A DNA stretch of 64,000 bases, taken from NCBI RefSeq assembly GCF_008831285.2, contig NC_045147.1, positions 19,474,581-19,538,580 of the forward strand. Direction: 5' to 3'. Of this stretch, positions 24,311 through 36,409 are shown in pieces. The DNA comes from Nymphaea colorata (Eukaryota; Streptophyta; Magnoliopsida; Nymphaeales; Nymphaeaceae). The position numbers and the translations under genes are program-made. The notes beneath the pieces are model-generated. The model was given only the letters and a program-made list of their open reading frames with translations. It did not search any database and was not told the origin of the DNA. The stretch's first letter is position 1; each line of letters starts with the position of its first letter.

Positions 24311-27058
24311 ACTCAGTTAACTGTACTGTAGGTATTATGCCCAAAACTACCACCACATGGAATGCCTTAACTGTACTACATGCAGGTTCATTTCTTTTGT
24401 TATAGGGTGTTTGCTGAGTCATATAGTCAGAAATTCTGCTGCACAATAAAGACCTCGCAAATTATTCTGTCATATGAGCTGCTGCTGCTTATTCTCGGAT
24501 TTATTGCTTCCATGTTTCTCTTTTAATTACTTGGGTCTCGAGAATATCTACAGGTGGTTGATGGAGTAGGAGAACTACTGAGTTGTGCTTAAGAAAAGAA
24601 ACCCCTGCTTTTCTGTCTTGCTACCTAACTGAAAACACAGTAACTCACCGCAACTGCATCAGGTTCACATTGCTACTTTTCATCCTTTCCTTGTCAGTTT
24701 CATCAGAATGTTGAACTAACGCCGAAGAAAACTCCGTTTTTCTTTTTTCTCTTCGATAAAAATGGTTTTACGAAGCATTCGTTTAAAAGAACGTGGAATA
24801 TTGAAATAAACTATTTTGTTTCGACTTTCGACGATTCGTTCTCTTTTACCTTCTGTGGGACGGGCATGTGGAGTATGGAGTAATTCATCTTGCAGTGACA
24901 GATACTGAACATGACAGAATCTTGCAAAGTTTTTCATGGACCATATTTCTGAAAAATCCCTTTAGTATTTGTCTGAGACCTGCAAAGATTAGATTCCTTA
25001 TTATTATCAATCTCTCTCAAACAGAGAAATAAGTGATTCAGAGAGCTTCTATTAGTCGAGATTCTGCTAAGATCAGGTGAAACATAATTGCACAAGGTTG
25101 TGTCAATTACATTGTAGTAAGTCGATTTCGATCCATCCATAAGGTGCCATCTTTGTGAGCAGACTCTAAATATCAATTCTTGAACCAATCATTTTGATGG
25201 CTACGCAGGACCTTTATGGATCGAAGATTTAACAACATGAGTTATAAATCTTCACCTGTGCATGCCAAAGAACTGGACCGAATCATGTCATCACCACCAG
25301 AATTTTGAAAAACAACGCAAAGAAATATTGTTTGAAATGGAACTACGAAGTAGTAGTAAAACTACGTTTCGTCCATCCTCTGCTCCAGAGTGATTACCTG
25401 TGGAATGACTAATATGATAAACCAAAATCACTTTAAAATCATTCGCCTTTTGAAACCCAAAAGATCATAGCAAAAGACATTTGGAAAAAAGTGGTAAAGA
25501 TAGTGAACAAGGGCTTTAATAAATCTATTACAAGAAATGGAGTCATTAATGGTGCTAAATAGGTGCCAGCAATAACAGACGACGTGTCAGCAAAAATATT
25601 ACTGATGCGTCAATAAAAGATCTGCCAGTGGTACATTGCCGACGAAATCTAAACACGTCGATAACGCCGGCACGTGGATTTTAGATCCCCAAGTAAACAA
25701 GCAATAGATTTTTCTTGTTTTTTTTGCCAGGCAGATGTATTTAAGGCTCTTATTAATTGAAACTGAGGAAATATGCAGTTCACAATGAGAGTGTCATTAC
25801 TTTAACTTAGCTATTGAAGAAGTCACAATGAAAGTAATTATACCTGGGACACGTCATAACAAGAAAATTAATTGCAATTAAATGTTTCACATGGACTTTA
25901 AATTTTATACGGATATACGGATTGGGAAGTGCAGATAGATTGGCCTGAACTTATCATGTTAGATATGAATCAGTAATGTACAATTCAAGTCTGTATGCCG
26001 AACAAGATCCGATGACATAGAGCTAGCACAAATATCTGGCAAGACATAGTTTAAGGCATATCATTAGAACGTGCAGTTATTTTTCTTGTTGAAGCTGAAT
26101 TTAGATTGGATCTTGAACAAGTCTAAGCAAGAAAGAATGACGGTTCAAGCTGTGATCCAACTTAAAAGCTTGACTCAGATCAGAATAAACAAGTCCAAAC
26201 TAGATCATGATGCATACTCGGTCATGATTCAGATCAAAATATAAATGTGTCTAATCGAAATTAATGAATTCCAAAAGAAAGGCATTTGGGTGCAATCTTG
26301 TTTTGTACAGAAAAGGAAAAGCAGACAGAGAAATTCAAAATGTAAACATAGATGGAACATTAAAAGCGATACTGAATACAGTAAAAGCTTCAAATCAATG
26401 TAAACATAGATGGAACATTTAAAGCGACACTGAAGACAGTAAAAGCTTCAAATCGAAGCTGATAAAGCATCTCTCTCTCTCTCTCTTTGGCAATGGCTAC
26501 CTGAAACCTTTAAGACAGTAATTGGTTGCCCTGCGGAAGTTACCTCCAATGTGCCCTCAGCCTGGAGTAATACTTTAGGTATCAAAGCCAGATCTCTGCA
26601 GATTTTTTTTTTCTCTTACTCACTTTTCTTTACAGAATATGACAAAATTAGTTTTCCTTTATCAACAGAGTCACCATTTTGGATAAAATAAGAATATTAT
26701 ATATATATATATATATATGAAGTCGGATTTTTTTTTCTGTGGAACACTAAATATACAATTAACAAATTTTCAATTGACATTGGGACATTGGGCTCCATGG
26801 GGTGTACGCCCCACGGAGACCCCAAGTCTCTCCGCCCTTATATATATGAAAATCGAAAGATGACTATGACCTTTTAGAGTTATCCAATCATCTAACAAGG
26901 GTCTATCTAATCTAACGTGATAGATGGTTAAAAAAAAACAAGAAAAAAAAGGTGATGGGTATAGTCCCTAAAAAAAGTCAGTACAATGACCGTAGCATGG
27001 TTCATGATAGCATTAACAATCATTTACGGTTTAGATTTTAACTATCCAGCATGTGAAA
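24311..27058. other. Intergenic region; no gene supported
   Basis: No frame with a recognisable product. It holds a 58-bp tandem duplication (26342-26457), a short CT tract near 26470-26487 and a TA run (26697-26717). Near 25525-25690 a stretch with repeated GACG/CGTC words starts with ATTACAAGAAATGG, faintly like a CACTA transposon end. I could not find a partner end. Confidence 0.5.
26342..26457. repeat. 58-bp tandem duplication
   Basis: Two adjacent units starting GTAAACATAGATGGAACAT and ending GTAAAAGCTTCAAATC differ at only a few positions. Confidence 0.85.
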
Positions 27059-27080
27059 TATATATATATATATATATATA
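27059..27080. repeat. (TA)n microsatellite
   Basis: About eleven TA units, 125 bp before the much longer TA array at 27205. Confidence 0.85.
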
Positions 27081-27203
27081 GGGCTGCAAGGACTGCAAAT
27101 GGTTCTTAGAACCATCATCCACCATAAACCATCATTAATGCTCATGTGGTGGTTTTTTAGCGACACTTTTTCAATTTTTAACCTTTTGACAAATAGTAAT
27201 GTG

Positions 27204-27324
<121 letters not shown>

Positions 27325-28400
27325 TGTGGGTGTGTGAGAGATGCGGCACAAGATATGCAAATTAGAAAAGACAAAAAAAAAAGTGTGCGGAAAGAGCATT
27401 AGTATTCCAGAAAACCGTTGCCAACTCTGAGGGCAGCTGGTTTAGCGGCGGTCTTTGTTTTATAACGGATGGTGTACAACAAAAGGGTGAATTTGTCGCA
27501 ATTGAGAAGAAAAGGTGTGGATAAGAGAAAGTAACACAGTGACGATTGTTGGAGACATAACAAAATATTTGCAAAAAATCGCCCGAAAACTATGGGCCAA
27601 CCAAAACTGGGAATTATCTAGGAAACATACATACATACATACTAGTAAAACAAAATATATGGAGAATACATCTTTTCAAACTATGGGCCGATTGAATACT
27701 TGCCCACTAAGCCAAGTGGACGAAATCATATGCAAATTGGAGAAGGGCAAAGCTTTATATATTACCAAATCATACCAAACAGCATCTATCATGGAACTCT
27801 GGTTGAAGCCATCTTCTCTAAACATATTTTGCTGTTAAATATTCATTAATTTTATGAAGTTCTTCCTGCAGGCTCTGCATTTTCTGTTTTATTATGATGT
27901 ATACGGATCATATTGCACAGTGCTGAACTGGTTGGGAACTGCCCAGCCACACACTTCCACTGTCTAAAAAAGAAAAATTTAAGTTGCTGATTCCTTGAAT
28001 GCCAATTATAACATATAAATTATATATTCAACCAACTAATGTTCTATTTTGTTTCCAGCCTATTCCAAAAATACACAGATATTATGCTTGCAATGTCGTT
28101 GTTTAATATATTTTAGCACCAAACTGGAATATCGAACGTGACGAGTTGACTTGTAGGGATCACCAAAATATCTTTCATCCAACGGAATGAAAGCTGCATA
28201 AAATAGTTCCTTATTTTTTGGCTTTCATGGAAGAGGACCACCCCAAGCGCATAAAAGAGAATTTAAAAACAATTAGTGGAAAGAGTAAGCAGGCATTTAG
28301 TTATCATTAATATATAATTTAGGCCATGTGGTTTTTTTTTTTTTTTGTATGTTTCCCCCTTCTTCCCATCTGATTGGGTTTTACTATGTTGAATCCTTTA

Positions 28401-28617
28401 AGGGGTGTTTGATAGCCACGGATCTAAGTGCAAGATGATTTGAGATCATTGGGAATTTCAGATTTTTAGTTTTAGGGTTTAAAGTTTAGGGTTTAGGGTT
28501 TACTGTCCAACCGCAAATATGAAGTTTAGTCATAGATAATGGTAAAATCCGCTGTTTGTTCACATAAAAAAATTTTAAATCTACATCCAACATGAGTTCC
28601 GAGCTATCAAACACACC
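28401..28617. mobile_element. Tourist-like (PIF/Harbinger) MITE containing telomere-type repeats
   Basis: Terminal inverted repeats GGGGTGTTTGATAGC and GCTATCAAACACACC bound a 217-bp element, each flanked by TTA (28398-28400 and 28618-28620). The TTA target site and a GGGxGTTTG-type end fit PIF/Harbinger MITEs. Inside, about 28466-28501 carries TTTAGGG-like units, including GTTTAGGGTTTAGGGTTTA. It has no coding capacity. Confidence 0.75.
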
Positions 28618-28620
28618 TTA

Positions 28621-29234
28621 ATATATTTTAATTTGACTCCACCAGCTACTTAATATTTCTATCATTTAACAATATTTCTGGCGAGTTACCAACTTGTGAG
28701 CGACTAGTGGCGGAGAGTATTGAAGGGAACTAATGAAGAGAGCCTGTTTGTTGTTCAGATCATTAAATTAAAATCTCAATACATGTCGTGCACTGGGACC
28801 ATTTATATAACGATATTTTGGATCGATTACATGTTTTTCATACTATAGTCTTCCTATTAAGCAAGCTTCTTTAGTAAGTATCTCACCTAATTAGGTCAAA
28901 TGCGGAGAACAGAACCGCTCCTCTCTTGGAACGAGTCAATCAAACACGTAGGTGTCCATTCCAGGGATGGATGGAACGCTAGGTCCGTTACGGGCAGGCA
29001 CGGTTACCGGAACGCGCATTGTGCGCAATTAAAGGGAGCGCGTGTTCATAGGGGACCGAGTCCACAATCCCTCGCTGGGGAAAGTAATGTTGAGGCTGGT
29101 TGGTGAGGTGCGCGGAAATTACTGTTCCATGGGCTGGTACGACCTCATTAAGTAGGACAGCACGCTGACCTAAATTTAAAAATTGCCATATATAATTGGT
29201 TTATCTTAGGAGATATTATTTTGCCAACCTTTTT

Positions 29235-29289
<55 letters not shown>

Positions 29290-32200
29290 GAGACATTTCT
29301 ATCCAAAACTGTAGAGCTTTCACACATGCTGGATTTAAATAAAATAACCACATCTTTATACTAGTACTCGCGGAAGGCCTCTTACTGTTTGTTTCCCAGT
29401 CAAGGAAAATCCCTGTATATATTCTGACAAAACTATATATTTTCATGATAAAGTATATGAAAGACAAATGGACCTTCATGTTCCACGCAAAACACCGTGA
29501 GCACCCCGAGAGAGGTCCTACTTTTTCAAAAAGAGAGTTCATGGAAATCTCGAAAACTTAATATATGGCTTTTGATCCAAACCTGAATTCTTTATAAAAA
29601 GATGATCAATCTGCCACAACGTGACGACCTTGCGCGTTCACGAAGTTGCACATGACACTCATTTAATGGCCCTCCTTTGTTACATATCGCAAGGTTTCAG
29701 TTGCACCGAACACAGCATGAACGTTTCGTCATTTGCTTTTCTTCTGTTATATTCAGTTCAAATCTAGGGTCCCAAAGTATTATACACACAGATATATATA
29801 TATATACATAAAAGTTCCATCACCTTATCTAGCAATACCAATTGAAGTTTGAACCAATTGGCCAAGTTGGTGAGGGCATTTGATACATTTAAAATGCGAG
29901 AAAGCTTTATAACTACTACTTAATTCCTAAGATGTTCTCTAGAGGAGGAGAAGTGTTTTCAAAAGCATTTCTTCAATTATTAATTGAGAAGCCGATGACT
30001 CATTGGTGGTACATGCCCCTTCATTCCAGGGATGAGCCAGAATGAAATGGCCGTGGTGCTGGCAGCCGGCAGGATCATTGAGTCGTTTGGGAACAGTAAG
30101 ATTATGTTACTGTTTCATTAAGATTATGTTACTGTTTCATGCATTTAATCTAAAAATTGGTTAGGTTTTTGGACACTTTAAAATATTTTATAAATCTACC
30201 CCACTTTTTAAAACTTCTCTTTAGAAAAATTAAATGTTCTCGGTCAAGCGCGCGAACCTAACTGGACAGGTAAATCTATGGGGCCGGCTCGTATTGGCAT
30301 CAGTGCGGAAGCGAGCCTAGCACACATTATCTGATGGGAAAGCATTGGCATCATATAAAATGGATGTTTGGTAGATCAGAATCGCACACTCTCTACGATT
30401 AGGGCGACTTGGATAGCAGAAATTTAAAGTTAGGAAATGGTTTTAAAAGTTAGAATAGATTCATTAGAATGAATTTACTTCAAATTTTGAGACAAAATCA
30501 TTCGACAGTAACAATCTGTTGTCGGTGTCAAACAACCTCTTTAGTGCTCAGAATTTGTGACCTGAATCCATTTTCGGGCACATCTGCGGAATCCAAACTG
30601 GAATTGGATATCAACCATCGGAGCCGTGATGGACGGGAATCTTTATTGTGAATACTGTCCATTAAATGAGGTTCGTTTTAGAACACCAACAGCTTTGATG
30701 ATCTTCTGTTGGGCGCTATGAGATTACATAAAGCATACCAGAATCCAACTGTCATCGTTAAATCGTTTGTCGCCTTCTGTTGGGCAAGTTCACAGTGTTT
30801 GAACCAATGTTGTAAATCTGAAAATCAAGGAAATTCGGCTGATTCAGTTGTGAATCGATGAAAAATATTAAAAAGCTATTACTTGAAAGAAAAAATGAAA
30901 ATACGTATGAAAGTATTAAAGCTCCATTTTCTTTTCTAAAGTTCACATGACGGCTCCCTGCTCACTTCCCTATTCACACAGCATTATTTAATTTAGTTAT
31001 GCTAGTGTAATATTTTTCAAAGAATTTACATTAGGTTTCCTTCGTGTACCTGTATTATTTTCATTTATTGATAACTTTTTTTTTTTTTTCGTCGAGGAAA
31101 ACTTAGCGCGAGACAACTTTATTAAAGGTCCCCTGCGATGTCTGTGCTAAAGTACGACTTGGTTTCAAACAATGACTATTTTTACGCGGACATAGGAAAT
31201 CACTTAGTGAAATTTGTTCAAGATTAATAAGACTCGTCTGCAACCAAACGCCTCAGTAGATACCCACGGAGACTTTACGACTCAGGGCATTCCCATTTCC
31301 CGGTGAGGCCCACAGGCACATGCACGGCTTTTTGTCTCTCAATAATGTCATTTTGGTGTTCTTAAACATTTAATTATTGGAAGGCGGAACAGAACAAGTT
31401 GCTTTGTATCATCGAGGCATTCTTCCAATCAAACGACCTCTTATGCTCATGAAACCTGTGATCGATATATTAAAAAACAAAAGATGACGTTTCTTTTCTT
31501 CTTTCTAGGCAAGGTTGGGAGGCGATTTTCCGGCTGAACGGGGACTCTTCTTCACTGCCGCTATGTTTAATATTGAAGACTCTTCGTGCTCATTTAATCT
31601 GCTGTAATGGAAGTTTTGAATTCCCGATTGTTTTAGCTCGACTCGGAGCTAAAATGAAGCTAGATCTGTTGAGATTGTGCATTATAGAGAAGGACGACTC
31701 TAATGCAGGAACATTGATATAGGTGGAGACATCATTGCTGACGAAGATCACAGCAAGCATGAAAATAACAGAGAAGTAGATGGTAGCACAGCTGTTGCCA
31801 AGTAAGGTTTTCAAAATAAGAGATGCCCAGCTCGTCATCAAATCAGGAAAGATAAAACAATCTTTGAAAATCATAGCAGAAATCCTTTATAAATATCAAG
31901 GGCTTGTTTTATGGATTTCAAGGCCTATGGCCTTGAGTTGGTAAAGAAAATATAGTCCACGTTAATCTCTTTGAGTTCTTTTTTTTTTTCTTTTTTCTGA
32001 ACCACATGTTGTCTAAGCTTCAGTAACACACTGTCATGGCGTGACCATGATCTCCTCTTTTTTTTTCCCATTTTCTTTGGGCGCCAGGGAAGTGCATTTC
32101 CTGTAATAAGGATTTGTCGGCAGAGAGAGAGAGAGAGGGCGATCATTTCTTTTACTAGGAGTTTTTTTCTTCCAAAAAAAGAAAAAACACGTAGGTCGCT

Positions 32201-33725
32201 TGATCTATTATCCCTGATCTGTGGTTTTTCGTTTACTTTGTTTTTCTTTTTTTTTTTCTTTTGCCGTCCTTTGTTTTGTTCGTGACTACTTGTCATCAAA
32301 TTTTGTTAATGAATTTTGACTATTTTGATTGGTTCTTGGACAAGGATTATAAACTGTTCACTGCTTCGAAGGAGCGTTTACAGAAAGGAAAAAACAAAAA
32401 AAAACAACACACACATAGAGAGAGAGGCGACGAATACTTCTACAAAATTTACAAAGATTTAATTTCTTTATGTATGCCCAATTGCTGGTTTTGTCAAATA
32501 ATTGATAAGTAGAAGCCAGAGTAATAAACTAACTTTTCTTTTCCCCAAAAAAAATTTCAGTCAACCCCGGTTCATTGGTTTGGATGACTGCTTACTTCAA
32601 TTGATGGACTTGACGCGCGCCGATGAGTATACGGTTAGAGGACATGTAAAGCTAAACTTGACAGCTGATATTGTTTATTTAAGTTTTTATAAAATTATAT
32701 ATGAAAAGATGCACATGAGGTCATAAACCCCGACCTTCTTCAGCTCTAGAATTTTAAATTCTTTTAAGCGACTTCACTTCAACAGAGTTGCAGGAAGATT
32801 TAAAAACGAGTAAGCTAAGGTCACCACCTGTCTCACCTTCTTAAGTTGCGCATTTACAGGTACTCTTCAGTCATAAGTATTATGACAACAATTACTACAG
32901 TTGCTGGTAGATATTGGTGGTGACATCTGAGATGACTTCAATTCGAAGAAGACTAATGCTTTCTATTGATTGAACTATTGAAATTTAATTTCCTCTTTGT
33001 TTTGTTTTTTTCTTAGTCGTTCTAAATTAAAGTGCGGGCATAATCTCGGGTATTGGACTTTGAACATCAGCCTTAGCAGTCTTAATTAGAAGCAGCTTTA
33101 GAAAGAAGGAAGCAGAAAGGTGAAGAGAAAACAATTTATTTCACAAGATATCGTCTGCTCTCTGGTCATCTAACTTCCATGTACATGTTGAGAAGTAGAC
33201 GAAGAATGTACATTAATGGAGCTCTAGAAAAATTCAAGCTGGTCGTTGGGGTTAGTTCGATCTCTCTCTCTCTCTCTCTCTCTCTCTTTTGTTTTTAAAC
33301 TTCCATTGTCATTATCATTTGCATTACCCACTTTTAAAGTTTGTATAATTGTCAAACCTGAAATGAGATTTTGGTTCTTCTGGTTAATTGGATTTCTCAC
33401 TGTTTTTCTCTCAGCCATCTAATGTATAAATCAGAGCAATGCTCAAGCTGTCCATTTCTCATCGATATAATCATAATATAAACAAAAAAAGAATAAATGG
33501 AAGCTTCATTAATCCATATCAAAGAATATTGTACACGTTTCAGAAGTCGGATAAAAAATAATACAACGAAGGTTTTGAAAAAAAAGAAAAAGAAAAAAAA
33601 AAGGACCTAAGGGCCATTTGTTTCGGTGGGAGAAATCTGTATAGAAAGCTCACAGGCTACGGTATTTTGAACTCTACTCTTTAGTTTCTGTCATCATTAA
33701 AACCAACCTAAGGAGTTGGGGCTCT
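28621..33725. other. Intergenic region downstream of GPAT; no gene supported
   Basis: It includes a CT/TA compound repeat (29237-29289), a 22-bp tandem repeat near 30095-30141 (AAGATTATGTTACTGTTTCAT twice) and a CT run at 33261-33288. A small frame at 28900-29106 is GC-richer than its surroundings but resembles nothing I know. A minus-strand 94-codon frame at 31590-31874 is also unrecognised. Confidence 0.5.
29237..29289. repeat. Compound microsatellite (TC)n(TA)n
   Basis: About 32 bp of TC repeats followed by about 21 bp of TA repeats. Confidence 0.92.
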
Positions 33726-34682
33726 TTATCTGGAAGGGACAATGCCTTCATTTCCAGCCAAAACCAAGTATTTGTCCTTCCTTGTCAGCATGGTGCATTC
33801 AAAACCTAATGCATCTGCCAGCATCTTCTGCACATGGTTGGCCACTTCATACCTTGACCTATGACCCTCGGTGCATGTGAGCTCCTGAGGCAATTTCTCG
33901 AAGATCTCAACATAGTAGGCAGGGAAAGGGTTCATGAGGAAGAAGAGAGGGTCAAGGCACTTGAGTCCACTGGCCGTAGTACCGTAGAACATGCTCACCG
34001 AAACATTGAGTGCAACAGGCACTATTTCATCTGTGAGCTCAGCAAAGAGCGGGCTGAACCTCAGCAGGTAGGGCTCTCTGCAGGTGGTTCCTTCTGGACA
34101 CACGGCCAAGTCTCCCTTACTCAACAGGGACTTCATCTTCTCCCCATCTTTCATTCTGTCCCTGGTAAGCCTAGCCGTTCTGATTGGTGACAACAACTCG
34201 GAGATCCTGCTGAGGCTGTAGGTGACAGCAGTGACTGGCCTGTGGAGGGCGCCTGATAAGTAGAGTGGGTCCAGCAGTGTCCTGTGGTTGCACACATAGA
34301 GCACCCCACTTTCTCTGGTCCTCGGCGTGCCGTGAACCTTTAGCTGGAGGCTTAGGCCGAGGAATGAGCCCACAAACATGGCTATGCTGTACGGACAGAA
34401 GAGGCCCACCAGCGACCGGAGAATTGCCAGGAGGAAGCCTAGCGGCAGCCAGATGAACATGGCCAGAGTGGCCAGGGGAGTTGGCCGGAAGGCCAGCCTA
34501 CCATCATGGAAAATCAACGGCTTGGGATACATCTCTTTTGGTAGCGCCGTGCCTCTGCTTCTTTTCTCTGATGCACCCACCATGTAGGCCTCCTGCGCAA
34601 CAAATAAATGTGGAACATAAATGATCAACAGTGCCAGATCGGTAGGAATTTATTAGAAGCTCAGTTCCAACTGTCACACACA

Positions 34683-34723
<41 letters not shown>

Positions 34724-36300
34724 GTATATTTTGGCTTACATGTGAGAACATACAATTTGTGTGACTGTACGTGAAGGTGTGAGCTTTAGCTTTTCCCGTT
34801 TTACTTTTATGACGAAATAATTGTTTCAAAACTACTATATGTAAGCAGAATTCTAATTGATAATCAGCATTCAGATTGCTGGATCCAGTTTATATTTATA
34901 ATTTTTTTGCAATCAAACACTAGAGCAGATGTAACTTTTTGAATGTAAAAGATGTTGAGAGTACAGTTTCTGAAAAACTAAAGCCTAAGAAATTTGACCA
35001 TGATAAATTTCTCTCTTGAGGCACTTGTGCTTGCTCCGTTCTCGAATTGTTCTTATGAGATGGGAAAGCGTTTGGTTACCAACAGAATTGATGAGGAAGA
35101 TATCAGAAAGGACAGATGACCAGTCTATCAGCTCTGCTCTTGACCAATTCACTTTCGTGTTTGACCAAGCAATTCCGTTGCGAGGCCGCTGATCAGTCGG
35201 GGGCCACCTCTCAATAAAGCAACTCCATTTTAAACCATTTGTAATATGGGGAACAACTCAATCAGATCACATGATCGTCATGGCTTACACCCACGAAAAC
35301 AAGAGAATCAATTCGTTGCAGCAAAAGGAAATTTTTTTAGAAAAACTCTCTGCCTCTGACATGCTAAAGACTACTATTTTCATCAACGTGACGGAGTCTA
35401 AGACTGTAAGTGGTCAAATGGCAGAGAGTGCCTTTCACGTGCCTCGTTCATATTTCATGAGCTTCTTATCTCGAAGCTTCTTTGACCTCGAGAACCAACA
35501 CAGACTCTCTCACTCTCTCTGCGAAATAAAATTCATAAGAAACCAAGCAAGAATATCGAAGGAGAAAGTAATGAAGTATCTACCTTGCAGCAGGAGAGCC
35601 AGTGATAATCACTGGCCTTGATGTTTTCAAGACCAACATCAGCCTTCTTTTCGCCAAACAAATTTTTCAGAACCACCACCATCCTGCCCATTCCACCGCC
35701 TCTCTGCAACAAACCAGTGTAATAACCTCCCGCCGCACTCAACTCGCTGCCCACCACCAGATCCACGCCCAGATAGTCCAGCAAGAACCCCTCAATCATC
35801 ACCGTCGGCAGACCACTGAAGACCACCCTCTTCTGAGCACTCATCAACGCCTGGAATCCCTCCAGATCAACATCCTCGAGGAAGAACTTGGGCAGCACGG
35901 ACCTGCCCAGCTTGAACCCTTCCTTCTTCAACCCGCAGAAGCTAACGAACACCATAACCCTCAACCTGAGATCTTCGTTTAGGAGGAAGAGGAAAGGGCT
36001 GGTGAGAAGCAGGAGAAGGGCTCTGAGGAGGCTGCCCCCCTCGAAGGCGACCAGCATGAAGTAGGCGAAGGTCGAGTCTGATCTCAGGAGTGCACTGTCA
36101 AGATGGCAGAGCATGGTCTTGGTGGAGATGTCGTCTATGGGGACTTTGGTGGCAGAAGGGCAGGTGGCGAAGGAGGCCCTCATGCCTCTGGAAGAATGGG
36201 AACGTGGGTATCTCAGTTTTCTCAAGGGGACAAAGGGGAGCCTCAGGGCTCTCAGGAAGGAATGAAGAAACACAGAAAACAGCATAAGATTATCAGCCAT
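33726..36300 (-). CDS. GPAT: Glycerol-3-phosphate sn-2-acyltransferase, GPAT1/2/3 clade
   Basis: Two exons on the - strand, 36300-35584 and 34592-33726 (GT/AG intron of 991 bp), give 527 aa, a normal GPAT length. I chose ATG 36300 (MADNLML) because it begins the conserved hydrophobic N terminus. Residues about 55-235 form the HAD-like domain. Its first motif reads CHLDSALLRSD in place of the DxDGTL phosphatase motif, so phosphatase activity is probably absent, as in clades other than GPAT4/6/8. The acyltransferase domain has NHRTLLD (341-347), TARLTRDR (378-385), PEGTTCREP (405-413) and VPVALNV (430-436), so catalysis looks intact. Hydrophobic spans near 278-298 and 300-322 suggest membrane anchoring. 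The family acylates glycerol 3-phosphate from acyl-CoA. Members of this clade have been tied to anther and pollen lipids in other plants; that role is not shown here. I cannot separate GPAT1 from GPAT2/3. Confidence 0.93.
34593..35583 (-). other. Single intron of the GPAT gene
   Basis: Donor AAG|GTAGAT and acceptor GCGCAG|GAG on the - strand. It contains a (TA)n run at 34691-34720. The intron position, before EAYMV, is usual in plant GPATs. Confidence 0.9.
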
Positions 36301-36384
36301 GCTGCTCTCTCGCCTTCTCTCCGTCTCTTTCTCTCGCTTCTGATCTATATCGGTTTGGCGAGGAGAAGGTGGAGGAGTGATGGT

Positions 36385-36393
36385 CCTTTTATA
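36385..36393 (-). promoter_or_regulatory. TATA box of the GPAT gene
   Basis: TATAAAAGG on the - strand lies 85 bp upstream of the start codon, leaving a 5' UTR of roughly 55-60 nt. The leader between is AG-rich (GAGAAAGAGACGGAGAG). Confidence 0.7.
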
Positions 36394-36409
36394 GTGCAAC
36401 TTTAGCATA

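Noticed and set aside
25525-25690. CACTA-like transposon terminus
   Set aside because: Only a weak match to CACTACAAGAAA at one end; no second end or target duplication seen.
28900-29106. 68-codon frame in a GC-richer patch
   Set aside because: No start context, domain or homologue that I recognise.
31590-31874. Minus-strand frame of 94 codons
   Set aside because: Hydrophobic and unrecognised; no supporting exon or promoter.
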